NCBI GenBank assembly: GCA_021307315.1
Contig: JAJSPD010000049.1
Location: 62,001 to 126,000, forward strand
Direction of reading: 5' to 3'
DNA: 64,000 nt
Source: Bisporella sp. PMI_857
Taxonomy: Eukaryota > Ascomycota > Leotiomycetes > Helotiales > Helotiaceae
Positions 54,531 to 64,000 of the stretch are shown piece after piece. The notes under the pieces were generated by a model, which did not search any database, was not told the DNA's origin, and saw only the letters and a program-made list of their open reading frames with translations. Within the stretch, counting starts at the first letter, position 1, and each line of letters opens with the position of its first letter. Made by a program: the position numbers and the translations under genes.

Positions 54531-55604
54531 TCAATTGAAGACAATCCCACCATCAATAATCAGGGTCTGCCCGGTCATATAATCGCTATCACTACCCGCA
54601 AGAAAGCTAACGCACTTGGATACATCCTCCGGAACACTCGTCCTTCCCAACGCAATCAGATCCTCCGTATACTTCTTGATCGTCTCCCCCTTCTGTCTCC
54701 CATCCTTCTTTCCAAGCTCCTCATCAATGAGGTCCCACATCGCCGTCCCGACTATGCCAGGCGCATAGCCGTTGACGGTGATCTTATGTTCAGCCATCTC
54801 CATCGCGAAGGCTTGCGTAAACCCACGAACGGCAAACTTGGAGGCTGAGTAGTGAGAGAGCGTAGCGAAGGGGCGGAATGCCACAATGCTCGCGCACCCG
54901 ATGAGCTTTCCGCCACCGCCCTGCTTGATCATCTGCCTGGCAGCTGCACTGTAGCAGTTAAACACGCCGAAAACATTGACCTCGAACATCCTTCTGACAT
55001 CCTGTTCAGAAAGGTCTAATAGCGGCTTGACTTGCGCGATCCCTGCATTCGCGGTCATCACGTTGAGAGGACCGAGGGTCGCCACGGAAGTGTCAATCAG
55101 TTTCTCTACTTGAGAAAGCTTGGATACGTCAGCAGCATATCCGCATGCCGACCGTCCCAGGCCTTGGATTTCTTTCACGGTCTGATAGTTTCGCGTAGTT
55201 AGCCATGCTCAATTAAGGGGCTGGCTGAGTGAATCTTACTTCATCAATGCCAGCTTGATTCGCCGGAATATCGTTCACGCAGACATCGAATCCATCTTCT
55301 GCGAGGCGAATGGCTATGGCCTTTCCACTGCTTACTTATCAGCAGAGCTTGCGAGTATCTGAGATCTGGTGACATGCATTCCACGTGCAGATCCAGTCAC
55401 GATTGCAGTCCTCTTTTTGTTATCTCTTGTAGCCGCTGTCCGGCTTTTACTATCTGTGTTACTAGATCTTTTTTCCAGTATTGCACCCCAGCCAGGCGTA
55501 TGGGAGAAATTGCGCCGGGACATGGACGGAACCACCGAATTCAAACAAATCGCCTTAGATGGACTAAGATATTTCAAGCACCTTGAGTGACGTAGAAGAG
55601 ACAT
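54531..55604 (-). CDS. Short-chain dehydrogenase/reductase (diacetyl reductase-like), with GC-AG intron
   Basis: Exons 55604-55378, 55327-55240 and 55181-54531 give 321 residues. The start at ATG 55604 begins a basic leader (MSLLRHSRCLKYLSPSKAI...MSRRNFSHTPGW) that may target mitochondria. The Rossmann motif TGSARGIGKA is recreated only if intron 1 (55377-55328, 50 nt) uses a GC donor (AT|GCATGT...GCAG|T). The rest is a classical SDR: NDIPAN cofactor loop, AADVS, NAGIAQVKPLL (NAG motif), catalytic Ser in GCASIVAF and the YSASK motif (Tyr and Lys), then VNGYAPGIVGTAMWDLI and DSDYMTGQTLIIDGG. This pattern is close to diacetyl reductases and sorbose-type dehydrogenases. The substrate is not known. 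All catalytic residues are present. Confidence 0.9.
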
Positions 55605-56373
55605 TTTGAAAAACAGTAACAGAAGAATTTGCGAAGAACGAGGAGCAAGAGACTTTGATTTTTTTTTTCTCGGCAATTACTATCCTGATGAAGCATTCGA
55701 GAGGGAAGGAATCCACCACTTTTATAGACGGAAGATTTCACCCGAGATTGTAGGAATGCACAGGAACACCTCTCCAACCATGCATAGTGACTTCAAGTTG
55801 TACAGGAGAGGGGTGCTTACTGAGGTACCCCGCCAATACCCCGCATAGGATGTACTCCCAGTTCGGCATGCTGCATTCGCCAGCAGGCGAGTAGATTCCG
55901 AACCTCAAGATAGGTACATATCTGTAATAAATACTATTACTTCGAGACAGCCTTGCACAACTCAAACTCGCAACAAGGCTTTAGTACTGAAAATCAAACG
56001 GCGTAATTAGTCAGTTGAATGTTTGAGCCTCGTCGTTACTTGCATTAAGCGGGTCCTTGGAACAATCCTTGCCAGTCTCAAAATTTGTTACCAAATATTG
56101 CTTAAAAGGATCAAATGGTGTGGTTTGCTGTTGTGGTGGACTCGTGGGCCCCGAGAACACGGACAGATTTGTGAATTTCTGAGACATATTGAGAAGTCGG
56201 TACAGAGGCAGTTACATACTAAATAGAAGGACACAAGAATAACAACCGCCTGCTAATACATAGCTACTACCCATCCGGAGTCTACTTATCAGGTGATAGT
56301 CTTTTTGAGAACAGCAAAATGTATCCATTTCAGGACATTAATATTTTCGTGGAATCTTCGAATGCTCTCATCA
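55605..56373. other. Intergenic, 769 bp
   Basis: Contains the promoter of the dehydrogenase gene and the 3' flank of the D123-like gene. The overlapping frames at 55606-55848 (plus) and 55738-55965 (minus) lack resemblance to families. A T9 run lies near 55658. Confidence 0.4.
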
Positions 56374-57323
56374 CTACTCCGAGTCCACCGATATCCTGAA
56401 CTCGACATCATCCTCTGTCCCATACAAAGTATCCATATCCCTGATCCAATGGTACAAGCAAGATCCACAACCTGACCTGGCGCCGAACGTGTTCAGTTCA
56501 ATCAGATAACCCTTTTGCGCATCCTCGTCATACATGACATCAAAAGAGAAGCCCTGTGTGAGCAAGAGCGTGCCCATCTTGCTCGCATCAATCTCCTCCA
56601 AAATCTCACCATGGACTCTTCGGATCTCCTTTAGGATATCAACCAGAATCGCATCAATTTCTCTGTCCGAGAACCGCCCCTGCAATACGGAGCGAGTATG
56701 CCATTTGTACTGGCTCACAGCAGTGATGCTACCATTTGGTGGAGCGCAGAAGACGCGATATTCGTGTGCGGTCGACATTTTATCGTTGAATGGCAGGAAG
56801 TAGAAGTTGATGCCCTCATCTTGACCAGATTTTTCCGTGCGTTTGAGAGCGCCATCAATGGCATTTCGTGCTCGGAAGGAGGACGTGATACGCAGAACCA
56901 CATCGTCCACGTTGCGAAGGGGTTGAGTGCCGTTTTTGCCGTCTTTCGGAGAACAAGCATCGAGTCGAAGGAAGAGACCTGACGGTGGGAAGACCAGGTG
57001 CGAAAATGAGGGCAAGATCTCATCGGCGAGTTCTTCAACTTCATGAAGTAGAGATTTAGCATGTACCTTCCTGATATAACTTTCGTTGAAATTACTGACC
57101 ATATGTTCGGTTCAGGACGTGAGTATGAACTGTGCTGCTCGAAGCTGCAAAAAGAAGCCTCCAAAAGTCTCAGAATGTCATTGATCAATCATCTCCATCT
57201 TTACTCACTGCCCTTGCCTTTGAGTAAGAGCAACTCTTTGAATCTGGTCGCGATCAATGCCCCGAGACCTAGCAATGAGATCGAGCCATGGGCTAAATCT
57301 TGTCGGTTCTTCGGTAGGCGCAG
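56374..57323 (-). pseudogene. D123/Cdc123-like protein gene with an apparent frameshift
   Basis: The main frame (57102-56374) encodes ELADEILPSFSHLVFPPSGLFLRLDACSPKDG, RNVDDVVLRITSSFRARNAID, EYRVFCAPPNGSITAVSQYKWH and the diagnostic ELNTFGARSGCGSCLYHWIRD. These belong to the D123 family, ATP-grasp-like proteins related to Cdc123, which assembles eIF2. Short fungal relatives also occur next to secondary-metabolite genes. Upstream, an exon at 57323-57209 (TRFSPWLDLIARSRGIDRDQ) splices in phase to 57144 (HFEQHSSYSRPEPNIWSVISTKVIS), but this frame is out of register with the main one by one base near 57060-57080. No intron can bridge it. The true first exon is not clear. The gene is probably broken or hit by an assembly indel. 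Confidence 0.65.
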
Positions 57324-58189
57324 CTGTGTTTTCGAATTAGCACAACCTTACTCATTCATATATCAAATCTTGACGTGCTTACTAAGGCCAGGTGCGTCTT
57401 GCTCCTTATGGAAACTACTGTTATAATTCTCTGGGTAATCATCAACCTGCTGGGAGGGAACTCTAACAATCCTCATGCTTGCAGACATCTTAGATTGGAA
57501 GGTGAAATGGATCGAAAATATCAAAGGTTTAAAGCCGTTAGGTCAAGGGAGGAAATTTCTGAACAAATATGGCTTCACAAGCACCTTCTTTCACTATTCA
57601 TTAGGAGTTTTTATCCCCGATAGGCAGCTTGCCTCGTGACTCAATTCACCGTTTTCATGGTATCATTCAAAGGACCATTGCTAAATCATTATTTCGGGAA
57701 CTCCGAATACTCACCATCAAATAGCTCTTGATACAACCTTTCTCAACGTGTATATTACTTCGATAGAAATGACTATGGACGATAATCAAAGCAGTCTAAC
57801 GGGCGAAACTTTAGATGTACGGAGGTGATCTTTGGTTGCACTAGTATTATGTTACAAGATATAATTCGGAAGCCAAGCCGCTCAAAGTCTATGCGATTAA
57901 CAAATTTGTGCTTGTTACTGTATTTTCTCCGACGATGTTCACAAAAGATAGAGTGGCGAAATGATCTTAAATAGTCACGCCGGGAAAAAGCCTTGAGGTG
58001 GCCAAGTCTTGATGTCTTGGCGCCTATCTTGAAATTGTTCCAAGGTCGAAGGATTGAGTGGGTTCGTCAAATATTTTTCAGGATTTGAATAGAGGCTTTT
58101 TGTACATATTTTGGTGGTGCTTCTCGCTGGCTATTTCATCTATTCTTTTGTACATTTTCAGTTCATCATCACTCATTTAGATTGAAAGC
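57324..58189. other. Intergenic, 866 bp
   Basis: This region holds the likely 5' end of the D123-like gene and the promoter of the GPI-anchored protein gene. A plus-strand frame at 57375-57623 has no resemblance. No RNA gene is seen. Confidence 0.4.
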
Positions 58190-58945
58190 ATGCAGTTTCA
58201 CCTCTTGCCAGCCACAATTCTGGTTGGCGTCTGCGGCTTCGTCAGCGCCCAATTCAAGTACCCATACCCAGTGGAGCCATATACGCTCATTGACTACACC
58301 TCTGGCAAAGTCGAATCCGCCCTCAACTTCTCAGCAGGTGACAATATATGGGGAGGATGGACTACACCGGTGGGATGGATGTCATTCTTTCTGCTACGAT
58401 GCACGCACATCCCATCCTCGACACCCATTTACCCATCGAACAGCACCTTCAACTCTAGCGTTGGTCAAGTATCTAGCGATGGCACATGGGAACAAATGAT
58501 GTTCTTCTCAAGCGGCGCGTTCGGCAGCGGTGTCCAATCTGGCTCTTCGCCATTCCTCGGGTATGATTTCTTCGTTGGTAACGAAACCACGGGGCAGATG
58601 TGCTGGTTCGAATTATACCCAGGACATGACGGGCAGGGCGAGTCGTCTGTTAGCGGCGATGGAGCATTTTATTTTGCGAGCATGCCATTTGTGGTCAAGA
58701 ATATGAGGCCAAGTGGACAAGTGGTTACATGGCGGGATAATGGGACGCCAAGGGGCAAGCCAGTGAAGAAGTTTGGAGGAGGCGCGCAGAGCCCTAACAC
58801 CACGGACAGTGCAAGCTCGGCTGCAGAGACGACAAAGGATAGTGGTGCGAGCACAGCACGAACCCTTGGAGTCAACGGAGCCTCAGGACTGGGAGTCCTG
58901 CTATGGCTATTTGTTGCTGGTGTTAGAGGAATGACACTCATGTGA
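58190..58945 (+). CDS. Predicted GPI-anchored secreted protein
   Basis: This is a single exon of 251 residues. A signal peptide (MQFHLLPATILVGVCGFVSA) is followed by a conserved-looking domain beginning QFKYPYPVEPYTLIDYTSGKVESAL...NIWGGWTTP, with many N-glycosylation sites (NST, NSS, NFS, NET) and two Cys (RCTH and MCWF). It contains MFFSSGAFGSG and CWFELYPGHDG. A Ser/Thr/Ala-rich linker then leads to a C-terminal hydrophobic segment (GLGVLLWLFVAGVRGMTL), the arrangement of a GPI-anchor signal with a probable omega site among the Ser/Gly residues just before it. It is therefore expected on the plasma membrane or wall. No enzymatic motif is recognized. Confidence 0.8.
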   Translation: MQFHLLPATILVGVCGFVSAQFKYPYPVEPYTLIDYTSGKVESALNFSAGDNIWGGWTTPVGWMSFFLLRCTHIPSSTPIYPSNSTFNSSVGQVSSDGTWEQMMFFSSGAFGSGVQSGSSPFLGYDFFVGNETTGQMCWFELYPGHDGQGESSVSGDGAFYFASMPFVVKNMRPSGQVVTWRDNGTPRGKPVKKFGGGAQSPNTTDSASSAAETTKDSGASTARTLGVNGASGLGVLLWLFVAGVRGMTLM

Positions 58946-59527
58946 ACAGGAGACACCATGAGTTGCCAGAACTAATTTAATACTTAATGACTGCAGCACA
59001 AGTCGCGCCTTCTCTTCGTTCCTTCCAGCAGTATTTCACGCTTTGAGAACGGGCAAGCGGTTTTCCATTTCGATGACGTATACACATTACTATCTACGCG
59101 TGGAGAGAGACTGCTCAACAAGTGCAATCGAGTACTGTTACGCTGTAGGTCTTTGTCTTTTTTGTTTTTGATTGGTATGTTCTGAAAGCAAGCCCAACTC
59201 TTGATATTTACCAAGAATCGTTCGCAGGTGTATCCTGATTTTCCTATCAAAATCTGGCCAAGACACAAATTTCAAAATTTCTTTACAAATACGGAACCTC
59301 AACTGAATTATATGCCTAAATATAGTTCGTTGCACAATTTCCACTTTTGGAGGTAATAGTCAGCTCGTTACCTCTGATAAGATATTAGCGCAGTTTGCCC
59401 TCAGCCACTGATCAGGCATCAGCCCCACTGCCAATATATGTTCAGCTTGTCGTTCTCCTTCCTCAGATCTAGTTACGCCATAATTATCAATACTTATTTG
59501 CATTTCCACGTGTCTGTATCCTCTATC
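58946..59527. other. Intergenic, 582 bp
   Basis: AT-rich sequence with small minus-strand frames only (58984-59268, 59138-59344), none with family resemblance. Confidence 0.4.
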
Positions 59528-60211
59528 ATGTTGTCCTTTAACATCACTGTCACTGGGCACTCAGTTATAACCCACCCAGCCGAGCTTGCGGTCCTGTCCC
59601 TCAGTATTTCCGATACCGGAAAGACTCATACAGATGCCTCGAATTCTGTCAAGAAATCCGTAGGCATCATCGAGGCTTTACTAGGCGATAAATCGAAAAC
59701 AGGCATCGACGGCGGTATCGTTTCCTGGAAGAAGCAAACCACTCCAACCATTGGGCACGAGAATCGAGGAAGCATGAGCATGAGCAAGAGCCTTCCACGA
59801 GTTAGTGCGGGCTTCGAGATCACTTTTCGAGACTTTGTACTTCTGGGGTCGTGGACTGCGAGTATAAGCGCCACGCCTAATGTCAATATCCGAAGCATCA
59901 CGTGGAAGTTGACGAATGCCACGCAAAAGACTTTGGAGACAAAGGGCAGGAAAAACTGCGTTGAGGATGCCTTGAATAAAGCTCAGGATTTTGCTGAAGC
60001 GTTTGGTGCCTGGAGGGAAGCGGTCAAACCTGTTGAACTCCAGGATTCAGACGTCACGACCAGCGCCAGTGCAGAAAATGGGAATCGAGGACTTGGAAGG
60101 ATAGATTCATATGGCAAATCATGGGAGAGCGGTGATACAATAGTCTTCGTGGATGAGGAGATTCGATTGAAAAGCAGCATTAATGTCAAATTCATAGTCA
60201 ATGGTATCTAA
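59528..60211 (+). CDS. SIMPL-domain (DUF541) protein
   Basis: This is a single exon. I choose ATG 59528 (MLSFNITVTGHSVITHPAELAVLSLSISDTG), which starts exactly at the first strand of the domain and gives 227 residues. The frame is open upstream to 59438, which would add 30 hydrophobic residues that might be an alternative leader. The SIMPL pattern is visible: I-T-V-x-G followed by P-A-x-A-x-L-S-L-x-I, an NSVKKSVGIIEALL helix, a repeat of the beta strands (FEITFRDFVLLGSW, VNIRSITWKLTNATQKTLE) and the helix EDALNKAQDFAEAFG. Bacterial members are periplasmic or oxidative-stress-related. Fungal members are uncharacterized. There is no helpful gene context here. Confidence 0.75.
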   Translation: MLSFNITVTGHSVITHPAELAVLSLSISDTGKTHTDASNSVKKSVGIIEALLGDKSKTGIDGGIVSWKKQTTPTIGHENRGSMSMSKSLPRVSAGFEITFRDFVLLGSWTASISATPNVNIRSITWKLTNATQKTLETKGRKNCVEDALNKAQDFAEAFGAWREAVKPVELQDSDVTTSASAENGNRGLGRIDSYGKSWESGDTIVFVDEEIRLKSSINVKFIVNGI

Positions 60212-60320
60212 AGTTATGCAAGCAAACACCAGAATACGCAAAATTTCATGGGTAGCTCCCAAAGACATTACCTCAGAGTCATCACAATAGTCGCCTCCCT
60301 TCCAAGTTGGCGTTGTAACA

Positions 60321-61502
60321 TCAAGTATCCTTAGCCTCTAAATCATCTTCGATCCCCACACTATAACCCCCATGCTCTGGGTCCATCGACAACGCGAACC
60401 ATTTCGATCTTGCAATCCTGCGGAACCCAAAGCTCCGGTAAAAGCGTACCGCCTGATCGTAATGCTCCTTTTTTACCGCCTTCTTCTCCTCCTCATCCAG
60501 GCCGCAAGTTTCCATCCAAAAATCAGATCCGATACAGTCGATAACACCCGGCTTCACGACCATCCACGACAGGCCGCCCTTTGTCGCGTTCGCCTTGCGA
60601 ATCAATTCCAGAAGCAACACGCTCGCAAGCCCCCGCCTCCTATACTCCGCCCCAACATACAAATACGCCAAAATCAGCACCGCACCCTTCGCCATTTCCT
60701 GTCCAAAGGGTCCCCCATCCTTCACAATATCAGAATTCAGAGAGCCGGATGCGCAGAAGAGATCTTTTGCAAAAGCCAAAGCGTCGGATTCGCCTTCGTT
60801 AAGCTCCTCGACGGCTTGGTAGAGGTTTCCGGGTTTGTGAACGCTATGCCTAAGAGGGGCGAGCGAGCGGTCGAGGTAGCGCGCGTGTGCTTGGCCTATC
60901 TCTAAGTCTTTGTCTGTCGCGGAGACGAGGCAGACCAGGAATGTTCGAGCGAAGTGTTGGGTTTTCTTATCGGCGTGAGTTTGATGGATGAGCTCGAAAC
61001 CTGCTGGGAGACGAGAACCCTGTGCGTAGCATGGTAAAGCTGTTCCATTGGCCCCAGGTTCCTCTTCAATGCTTGCCTCGCGGTCGGCTCTCCGTTGCTC
61101 ATCTCCTGATTCTAAGGCATAGAGGATTTGTTCTGGAGCATTAGGATCAAGTTGTGCGTGGACTTTACTCACAGTCAGAATGGGATCTGCGGTTTTGCTG
61201 CTTCTTTCGATGGCTACCTGTTTCTCAACTCTGGTCAGGAGATACGGCTCTGATGCAGCATGGAGCCGCAGCTTTTGGGCTTGATCAAGGGATTCAAGGC
61301 TTCGATGAGAAGCCATCGTCTCGAAATGCGGCATACCATCCACCTCATTCTTTAATTCAATAAAAGGCATCTTGACATCAATGTTAAAATGACCTGGACT
61401 TCTCAACTTCCGCAGCGTTAGCTTAGTTAAAACCTCTAGGTATCTTCCCGTATGGAATACTCGTTTCTTGACATGCATAAAATATGAGCGTATTGGACCC
61501 AT
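60321..61502 (-). CDS. GNAT-fold acetyltransferase-like protein
   Basis: This is a single exon of 393 residues from ATG 61502, with M45 (MPFIELKNEVDGM) as an alternative start. The first ~240 residues have no clear family, apart from GFELIHQTHADKKTQHFARTFLVCLVSA and LDRSLAPLRHSVHKPG. A GNAT-like core follows: AKGAVLILAYLYVGAEYRRRGLASVLLLELIRKAN, in which YRRRGLAS resembles the acetyl-CoA loop (Q/R-x-x-G-x-G/A), then SWMVVKPGVIDC and the late GNAT helix-strand HYDQAVRFYRSFGFRRIARSKWFAL. This is the usual motif order A-B of N-acetyltransferases. The substrate is unknown. Similar long fungal GNAT proteins are widespread and uncharacterized. Confidence 0.75.
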   Translation of the reverse strand: MGPIRSYFMHVKKRVFHTGRYLEVLTKLTLRKLRSPGHFNIDVKMPFIELKNEVDGMPHFETMASHRSLESLDQAQKLRLHAASEPYLLTRVEKQVAIERSSKTADPILTVSKVHAQLDPNAPEQILYALESGDEQRRADREASIEEEPGANGTALPCYAQGSRLPAGFELIHQTHADKKTQHFARTFLVCLVSATDKDLEIGQAHARYLDRSLAPLRHSVHKPGNLYQAVEELNEGESDALAFAKDLFCASGSLNSDIVKDGGPFGQEMAKGAVLILAYLYVGAEYRRRGLASVLLLELIRKANATKGGLSWMVVKPGVIDCIGSDFWMETCGLDEEEKKAVKKEHYDQAVRFYRSFGFRRIARSKWFALSMDPEHGGYSVGIEDDLEAKDT

Positions 61503-62393
61503 TCTTTTATATCTACGGAAAATATGTATTCACATCTCGACCAAAGCCCTAGGGAAACTATTAGTTTTTTTTTTTAGTTTTTTTTCAACCGTCGCGCACA
61601 CCAAACCTCCTAGTGTAATCTTATCCTCGCGCCACCACCACCGTTTCCACTATAACATGCTCACCACACCCAGAAATAGATGATCTAAAGGTATAAGAAG
61701 GCATATCTAGGTTCCGATCTAAAAATTCTAAAAATTTAAACAGCGTCCTTAGGGTACCACCATCACTCAACGAGCTCATCACCATGGGAAGGAAATTGCC
61801 GCCGCCACCAAACCGTCCAGGTAATAACTCCCCAAATATCTTACATGGCAACGGTATCCTGCGTTTCTTGATCCACCTTCCTCCATCCCCTACGGCATCA
61901 AAAGAGGCTTATAACATAATCATATTTTATCGTTGAAATAAAAAACATATCCACTCTCCCCTTTTCTAAGCGAGACCGCCAAGAAACCGCCAGAAAAAAA
62001 AAAGTCAGGCGTAGGCAGAGACATGTATCTCACTTGATAATTGCGCCCGCCTGACGCTTTAAATTCTGAATCAGGTTGGTCTTACGTAGCGCGGCCGCAC
62101 TGGTCAAAGATCTCCAAAGGCACGCGACGTATCTAAATTTGTTATCTTAGTAAAGGCTTGATGCCGGCCTAAACCAGGGGTATATTTGCTCACAACAACC
62201 ACACACGTAGACGAGACGGGCAGGTACTTTCTTCTTTATATTAGTAATTATATATCGCTATATCTATGCTTCTATCTTCCGGTCTACTCTTCCAAACACC
62301 TACGCCAAGGCAACGCCTATGCAACGCACACAAAATGATCTGCTCAACGCCTTCAATGCTTCTATCTTACCCGCCTTCGCATCCGCCGTCTAC
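61503..62393. other. Intergenic, 891 bp
   Basis: Promoter of the GNAT-like gene and 3' flank of the transporter. It contains T- and A-rich homopolymer stretches near 61567-61585 and an A-run near 61995. The plus-strand frame 62319-62876 is antisense to the transporter and is a shadow. Confidence 0.45.
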
Positions 62394-64000
62394 CTAAGGA
62401 TTGCTCAGATAACTCATCGCGCGCTGCAGCTCCGTACTGTCAGCCCTCTGCGTCGCCGGTTCGGTCTTCAGCGTCTCCTCATCATCCCCGCTATACGCGT
62501 AGCGGCTGCGTTGGCGAATCCTCGCGCCAAACACCCAAAACAGGTAGGGGATGGCGCAGCACGCGAGCGCGATGAACGCCAACAGCGTGCTGGCCCACTG
62601 GTCGCCGAGCCGGGCGTACATCTGCTCGGTGAAGAGCACGACGGCGGCGCCCCAGAAGGATCGGAGGAACGTCTTTGCGGCGAGAGCGGAGGCCGCTTGG
62701 TGTTGGTAGCTGTCGACCAGGTAGTTGTTGGCGCTGTTGTAGAGGAAAATGAAGCCGAATCCCACGGGGAAGCCGGCGATGGCTGGGCCCGCCCACGAGA
62801 GGCGCGGGTAGGATGTCCAGGCGAAGATGAAGAGGCCGATGGGGATGAACCAGCAGGATACCATCATGGGTATTAACCGGACTTCTGCTGGTGGGGAGCC
62901 GTTGTGTTTGGCGCAGAGCTTGAGGTAGTGCTTGTTGACCAACGGAGCGCAGGCGGCGGAGCAGAGAACCCCTATGGCGATTGGAATGAACATTAATCCC
63001 GTGGTGCCTGCCGAGTAACCCTTTCCTCCTTGGTAAATGATGGGATAGGCGACGAAGAACATGTACAGTAGGCCGTAGAGAACGGACATGTACAAGCTCA
63101 CTAAAAAGACGATGAGTTCGCCAAAGAGCAGCTGGAAGGGCCGAATGAGGAAGATGCGAAGACGCTCACTGAAAGGTCGCAAATCAAGGTCTTGTTCTGT
63201 AACATGCTCGCTCTCCCCGGTGCTTTCACGTAGTTTGCGTGCTCGTCGCGCGAGGATGGTAGGTGCGTAGGTTTCGGGGACTGTGAACGTGATGAGAATG
63301 TAGACCACACCGGCGAAGATGAGCTGGATCCAGTATAGCCAACGCCATCCTGCCGCATCGGAAAGAAATCCACCGACGAGGGGACCGATTGCTGGACCGA
63401 TGAAAGGGGCAGCCGAGAAAGCGGCCATTGGAACACCGCGCTCTTCTGTCCTCCAGAGATCGGCTAAGGTGCCGCCGACGAGGGTCATCGGTGCTGAAAA
63501 GGCGATACCGTCGATGGCGCGGCAGATTAGGAGGGTTTCTATGTTCGGTGCCACAGCACAAGGGATGATGAAGATAACAGCGAGTAGAAGCGTGGTTGCG
63601 TAGATCTTTCTTCGTCCAAGAACCTCAGATAGAGGAGCGAAGACCATAGGACCTGAAACAATCAGTACCATTGTTCTGTCAAAACTTGCGTCTCGAGCTT
63701 ACCTAGACCAAAGCCCACCACAAAAATGCTGATGCTAACCAGCCCAATCTCCTCTGAGACATTAAATTCCCTTTCCACACCTGCGATATCTGCCGTGATT
63801 ACTGAACTTGCAAAGGCAACCACGAAACAAGTGACCGCCACCACCATCGTACAGTACCATTTATACGCTTTGCTCCAGTTCTTGGGATTTTCTGGGTCAT
63901 TTGGCGTAAAAGTGACAAGCTTGTATTCTCTCTTCCCATCCCCGGCTATAGGACCTGGTATCTCGCCTGAAGGTGCAGTTGTTGTGTATTCGGCGAGGTT
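62394..64000 (-). CDS. MFS multidrug/polyamine-type transporter (DHA1), 5' partial
   Basis: The gene enters from the right edge. Exons 64000-63703 (open at the edge) and 63652-62394 join in phase across a 49-nt intron (GTAAGC donor, TTTCAG acceptor). The cytoplasmic N-terminus has [14 protein letters not shown], the standard fungal DHA1 opening, followed by helix 1. Helix 2-3 carries [18 protein letters not shown] (the GxLxDxxGRR signature), then [24 protein letters not shown], the helix 5 motif [25 protein letters not shown] (motif C, typical of drug:H+ antiporters) and [19 protein letters not shown] second six-helix half and a short cytosolic tail follow. It probably exports drugs, polyamines or metabolites. 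The specific substrate cannot be told. Confidence 0.93.

Noticed and set aside
62319..62876. 185-codon plus-strand frame
   Set aside because: It is antisense to the MFS transporter exon and has an Arg/Gly/Glu-rich composition typical of a shadow frame.
1..64000. CRISPR array, prokaryotic operon or integrated virus
   Set aside because: No spaced direct repeats, no ribosome-binding-site-linked gene strings and no capsid, polymerase or other viral gene were seen; genes are intron-bearing and eukaryotic.

Overview
The window is nuclear DNA of a filamentous ascomycete (Pezizomycotina). This rests on short spliceosomal introns of about 45-210 nt with GTAAGT-like donors and CTAAC/CTGAT-type branch sites, on fungal-specific families (DASH subunit Spc34, HET domain, BVMO, GPI-anchored and secreted proteins), and on a dispersed tRNA-Lys. 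A Leotiomycetes-like origin is possible, but I cannot prove it from sequence alone. Both ends cut through major facilitator transporters.

Layout. 0-20 kb is a housekeeping block: a broken fungal nuclear-type gene, a frameshifted small mitochondrial-type protein, a HAD phosphatase, an aldo-keto reductase, the MYST acetyltransferase Sas2, proteasome Rpn3, TFIID/SAGA subunit TAF12, an unknown acidic Ser-rich protein, and kinetochore Spc34. 20-29 kb is a graveyard: decayed relics lie on either side of one intact four-exon gene of unknown function (23867-25970). One relic is clearly a protein kinase-like gene with glycine loop, DFG and C-lobe remnants. Its premature TAA/TAG codons often sit where CAA/CAG would fit, as expected of repeat-induced point mutation (RIP). 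29.8-32.6 kb holds a divergent pair, COQ1 and VMA12, sharing a 313-bp promoter.

33-64 kb is accessory in character: a Lys-rich secreted protein, tRNA-Lys(CTT), a PhzF-like isomerase, a secreted M28 aminopeptidase, a Copia-type Gag fragment beside a HET-domain gene, a second secreted Pro/Lys/Ala-rich protein, a LOG-type phosphoribohydrolase, a secretory-pathway FMN 2-hydroxyacid dehydrogenase, a Baeyer-Villiger monooxygenase, another relic, a short-chain dehydrogenase with an apparent GC-AG intron, a frameshifted D123-like gene, a GPI-anchored protein, a SIMPL-domain protein, a GNAT-like protein and a DHA1-type MFS transporter.

The genes do not form an obvious pathway. The recurring theme is gene decay: several genes in otherwise intact surroundings carry single-base frameshifts or nonsense codons, while long conserved genes between them (Rpn3, TAF12, Coq1, HET, BVMO) read cleanly. 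Either these are true pseudogenes, partly RIP-driven, or local assembly indels. No CRISPR, prokaryotic operon or clearly new enzymatic system was seen. The best candidates for something undescribed are the orphan Cys-cluster protein at 23867-25970 and the unassigned relics around it.
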